Assembly (NCBI GenBank): GCA_030635565.1
Contig: DAOVYP010000106.1
Location: 1-7,262, forward strand
DNA from: Spirochaeta sp.
GTDB taxonomy: Bacteria; Spirochaetota; Spirochaetia; DSM-2461
DNA: 7,262 bases
Reading direction: 5' to 3'
The translations under genes and the position numbers were made by a program. The notes under the pieces are model-generated. The model worked only from the letters and a program-made list of their open reading frames with translations, did not search any database and was not told where the DNA came from. Below, in pieces: positions 5,529-7,262 of this stretch. Positions within the stretch are counted from its first letter, which is position 1; every line of letters begins with the position of its first letter.

Positions 5529-6731
5529 ATGAATAAAGAAAAAATCAAATCCATGGGATTTGCCACAAAGTCAATACACGGCGGCTTCCCTGCTGAAAAC
5601 ACAACAGGAGCCCTGACAACGCCCATTTACCAGACGGCCACATTTTCCTTTGATTCCGCCGAACAGGGCGGACGTATCTTCTCTGCGGAAGAGGAAGGAT
5701 ATCTATATTCCAGGGTGGGTAATCCCACCACGGCACAACTGGAAGAGAGACTGGCTATTCTGGAGGGAGCCGAGGCATCCCTGGCTCTCTCTTCAGGCAT
5801 GGGCGCCATTACGGCAGCACTCTGGACCATTTTGAAAGCCGGTGACCATATTGTGTCTTCCCGAACCATATACGGCTGTACTCATGAACTTTTCGAGTTC
5901 GGACTCAGCCGGTTCAATGTGGATGTAAGCTTTGTGGATATGACAGACCACGATAATGTCAGAAAAGCGATGAGGAAGAATACCCGGCTTATATTTGTTG
6001 AAACTCCGGCCAACCCGAATCTGATATTGAATGACATAGAAGCCATTTCGGCCATAGCCCATGAAAAAGCAGACTGTCTTGTTATGGCGGATAATACCTT
6101 TGCCACACCCTATCTGCAGCTGCCTCTTGCTCTCGGTGCGGATATTGTCGTTCATTCCGCCACCAAGTACCTGAATGGTCATGGAGATGTCATAGCAGGG
6201 TTTGTGGCCGGAAAAAAGGAACTGATGGATGAAATCAGAGTAACCGGTCTGAAATATATGACAGGGGCTGTCCTGGCTCCCTTTGATGCATTCCTGATTA
6301 TCAGAGGTCTGAAAACACTGGACATCCGAATGGAACGTCATTGTGACAACGGAGAAGCCATTGCCGATTTTCTGGAAAGCCATCAGGCAGTGGAAAAGGT
6401 ATATTTTCCCGGTTTGAAAGATTTCCCTCAATTTGATCTGGCGGCAAAACAGATGAAACGTCCAGGCGCCATCATCTCATTTGAGGTGAAGGGTGGTTTT
6501 GAGAACGGCAAAAAAGTGATTAATGCCGTGGAACTGTGCCGCATTGCCGTCAGTCTGGGAGACGCGGAAACTCTGATTCAGCACCCGGCGTCCATGACAC
6601 ATCTGGCCTACAACGATGAGGACAGGCACAAGGCCGGTATATCAGACGGGTTGATCAGATTGTCTGTCGGACTTGAAAATGCGGAAGACATTATTGCCGA
6701 TCTGAAACAGTCACTGGACAGGATTCTTTAA
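5529..6731 (+). CDS. megL: Methionine gamma-lyase-like PLP enzyme (400 aa)
   Basis: Cytosolic Cys/Met-metabolism PLP enzyme. Methionine gamma-lyase converts L-methionine to methanethiol, ammonia and 2-oxobutanoate. Visible features: YSRVGNPT (60-67), with the Tyr and Arg that contact the neighbouring subunit's cofactor; SSGMGAI (88-94, phosphate binding); Y115 and the lyase-typical C117 in YGCTHELF; D188 in ADNTFATPY; the PLP lysine K213 in SATKYLNGHGD; and SLGDAETLIQHPASMTH near the C-terminus. Length and the active-site Cys favour the gamma-lyase over cystathionine enzymes or O-acetylhomoserine sulfhydrylase, which is usually longer. One departure: the position after K242 is Tyr (GLKYMTG), where the well-studied Pseudomonas and Citrobacter lyases have Asp, so substrate preference could differ. 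The gene is divergent from the methylthio-nucleoside operon and probably shares its control region. It ends in TAA, and no clear terminator follows. Confidence 0.85.
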   Translation: MNKEKIKSMGFATKSIHGGFPAENTTGALTTPIYQTATFSFDSAEQGGRIFSAEEEGYLYSRVGNPTTAQLEERLAILEGAEASLALSSGMGAITAALWTILKAGDHIVSSRTIYGCTHELFEFGLSRFNVDVSFVDMTDHDNVRKAMRKNTRLIFVETPANPNLILNDIEAISAIAHEKADCLVMADNTFATPYLQLPLALGADIVVHSATKYLNGHGDVIAGFVAGKKELMDEIRVTGLKYMTGAVLAPFDAFLIIRGLKTLDIRMERHCDNGEAIADFLESHQAVEKVYFPGLKDFPQFDLAAKQMKRPGAIISFEVKGGFENGKKVINAVELCRIAVSLGDAETLIQHPASMTHLAYNDEDRHKAGISDGLIRLSVGLENAEDIIADLKQSLDRIL

Positions 6732-6806
6732 GACGATAGTACTCTGTGCTGCCTGCACTTCGGGCAAAGATCCGGCTTCCGGCATTGACCGGCCGCTCGG
6801 ATATGC

Positions 6807-7262
6807 CTACTCCGACTCACGCATGAGCGGCGGCAGGGTTACGCTGGCCAGAATCAGAATACCAAGCAGCACAAATGCCTGAGAGAACCATCCCCTGGCA
6901 CCGGCCGCGGTGAACAGAGGCGGTGCCGCTCCGGAACCTACCAGGGTTGCCAGCGGGATAGCCAGCGCGACGGCGAGATTCCTTCGCTCCGGGGCGGTAA
7001 CGTTGGCCAGGGCACTCAAAGCCACCGGAAAATAGGCGCCCACGATCAAGGGCTGCAGGAAGACACTCACCACAAGGAGCCATCCCTGTGACACTCCCAG
7101 CAGTATGGTCGCAGAGCCGGTAACCACCAGAATCACCGTCACAACAGGACGGAAACCAAAACGGTCTGAGAGGCTTCCGGCGGTCAGGATTGCGGCAAAG
7201 CCGGTAATACGGGATGCTCCTACAAGGTTGTTCACAAATCGCTCAGGGAGGCCGTGTTCAAC
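6807..7262 (-). CDS. Major facilitator superfamily transporter, C-terminal part (partial at window edge)
   Basis: About 151 codons of an open frame that continues past the right edge, so the real start is outside. The visible part begins near a GASRITGFAAIL helix end. It is followed by the MFS loop motif AGSLSDRFGFRP and then four hydrophobic segments (starting VVTVILVV, WLLVVSVF, LAVALAIPL and AFVLLGIL), matching helices 9-12 of a 12-helix carrier, and ends ...MRESE before a TAG stop. An internal GTG at 7235 is not a likely start because the frame stays open upstream and the motif sits mid-protein. The substrate cannot be told from this part. Hand-counted GC over 6781-7200 is about 62%, against about 46% in the lyase gene, and the gene converges on the lyase gene with 75 bases between them. 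Acquisition from another source is possible. It shows no obvious functional link to the operon. Confidence 0.8.
   Translation of the reverse strand, partial: VEHGLPERFVNNLVGASRITGFAAILTAGSLSDRFGFRPVVTVILVVTGSATILLGVSQGWLLVVSVFLQPLIVGAYFPVALSALANVTAPERRNLAVALAIPLATLVGSGAAPPLFTAAGARGWFSQAFVLLGILILASVTLPPLMRESE

Noticed and set aside
5793..6431. Long minus-strand open frame of 212 codons inside the lyase gene
   Set aside because: It is antisense to a well-conserved enzyme, has no recognisable domain, and arises from codon bias of the real gene.
5529..6731. O-acetylhomoserine sulfhydrylase (MetY) identity for the PLP enzyme
   Set aside because: MetY proteins are usually about 430 residues. The YGCTHELF cysteine and overall length fit methionine gamma-lyase better, though an assay would settle it.
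6732..6806. Terminator between the convergent lyase and MFS genes
   Set aside because: Short CCGG and TGCC/GGCA inverted repeats are present, but none forms a long stem followed by a T run on either strand.

Overview
The window reads as chromosomal DNA of a bacterium that uses energy-coupling factor (ECF) vitamin-type transporters. That fits Firmicutes, Spirochaetota, Thermotogota and similar groups. A Spirochaetota-like anaerobe is my guess, not something the sequence proves. Apart from the right end, base composition is moderate (hand-counted lines of the lyase gene are about 46% GC). No rRNA, tRNA, CRISPR, insertion sequence or phage gene was seen.

Layout. Bases 38-5309 are one tightly packed leftward operon of five genes. 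In transcription order these are an MtnA-like sugar-phosphate isomerase (4278-5309), an MtnP-family methylthio-nucleoside phosphorylase (3532-4281), a double ECF ATPase (1780-3522), an EcfT transmembrane coupling protein (956-1777) and an enlarged membrane protein that looks like the substrate-binding S component (92-916). The genes are joined by an ATGA overlap and gaps of 9, 2 and 39 bases, and a GC-rich hairpin (38-70) follows the last stop. A divergent rightward gene (5529-6731) encodes a PLP enzyme of the methionine gamma-lyase type. The 219-base intergenic region holds two good sigma70-like promoters facing apart. An inverted repeat sits exactly midway between their -35 boxes. At the right edge (6807-7262) the C-terminal third of a major facilitator transporter runs leftward; it is much richer in GC (about 62%).

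How the genes may work together. MtnP-type enzymes split 5'-methylthio-purine nucleosides with phosphate, and MtnA isomerises the resulting 5-methylthioribose-1-phosphate. Having both in one operon with a complete, dedicated ECF transporter suggests the cell imports a methylthio-nucleoside, methylthioribose or a related 5'-deoxynucleoside and feeds it straight into salvage. The divergent lyase releases methanethiol, ammonia and 2-oxobutanoate from methionine, so the shared control region may govern organic-sulfur uptake and breakdown together. Two details make the system unusual. The phosphorylase carries the Asn-Trp-Ala signature expected for 6-oxopurine substrates (methylthioinosine) rather than adenine nucleosides. 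The isomerase keeps its catalytic Cys and Asp but has lost the Arg of the usual RGA phosphate-binding motif. The later steps of methionine salvage (mtnB, C, D, E, K) are absent from the window.
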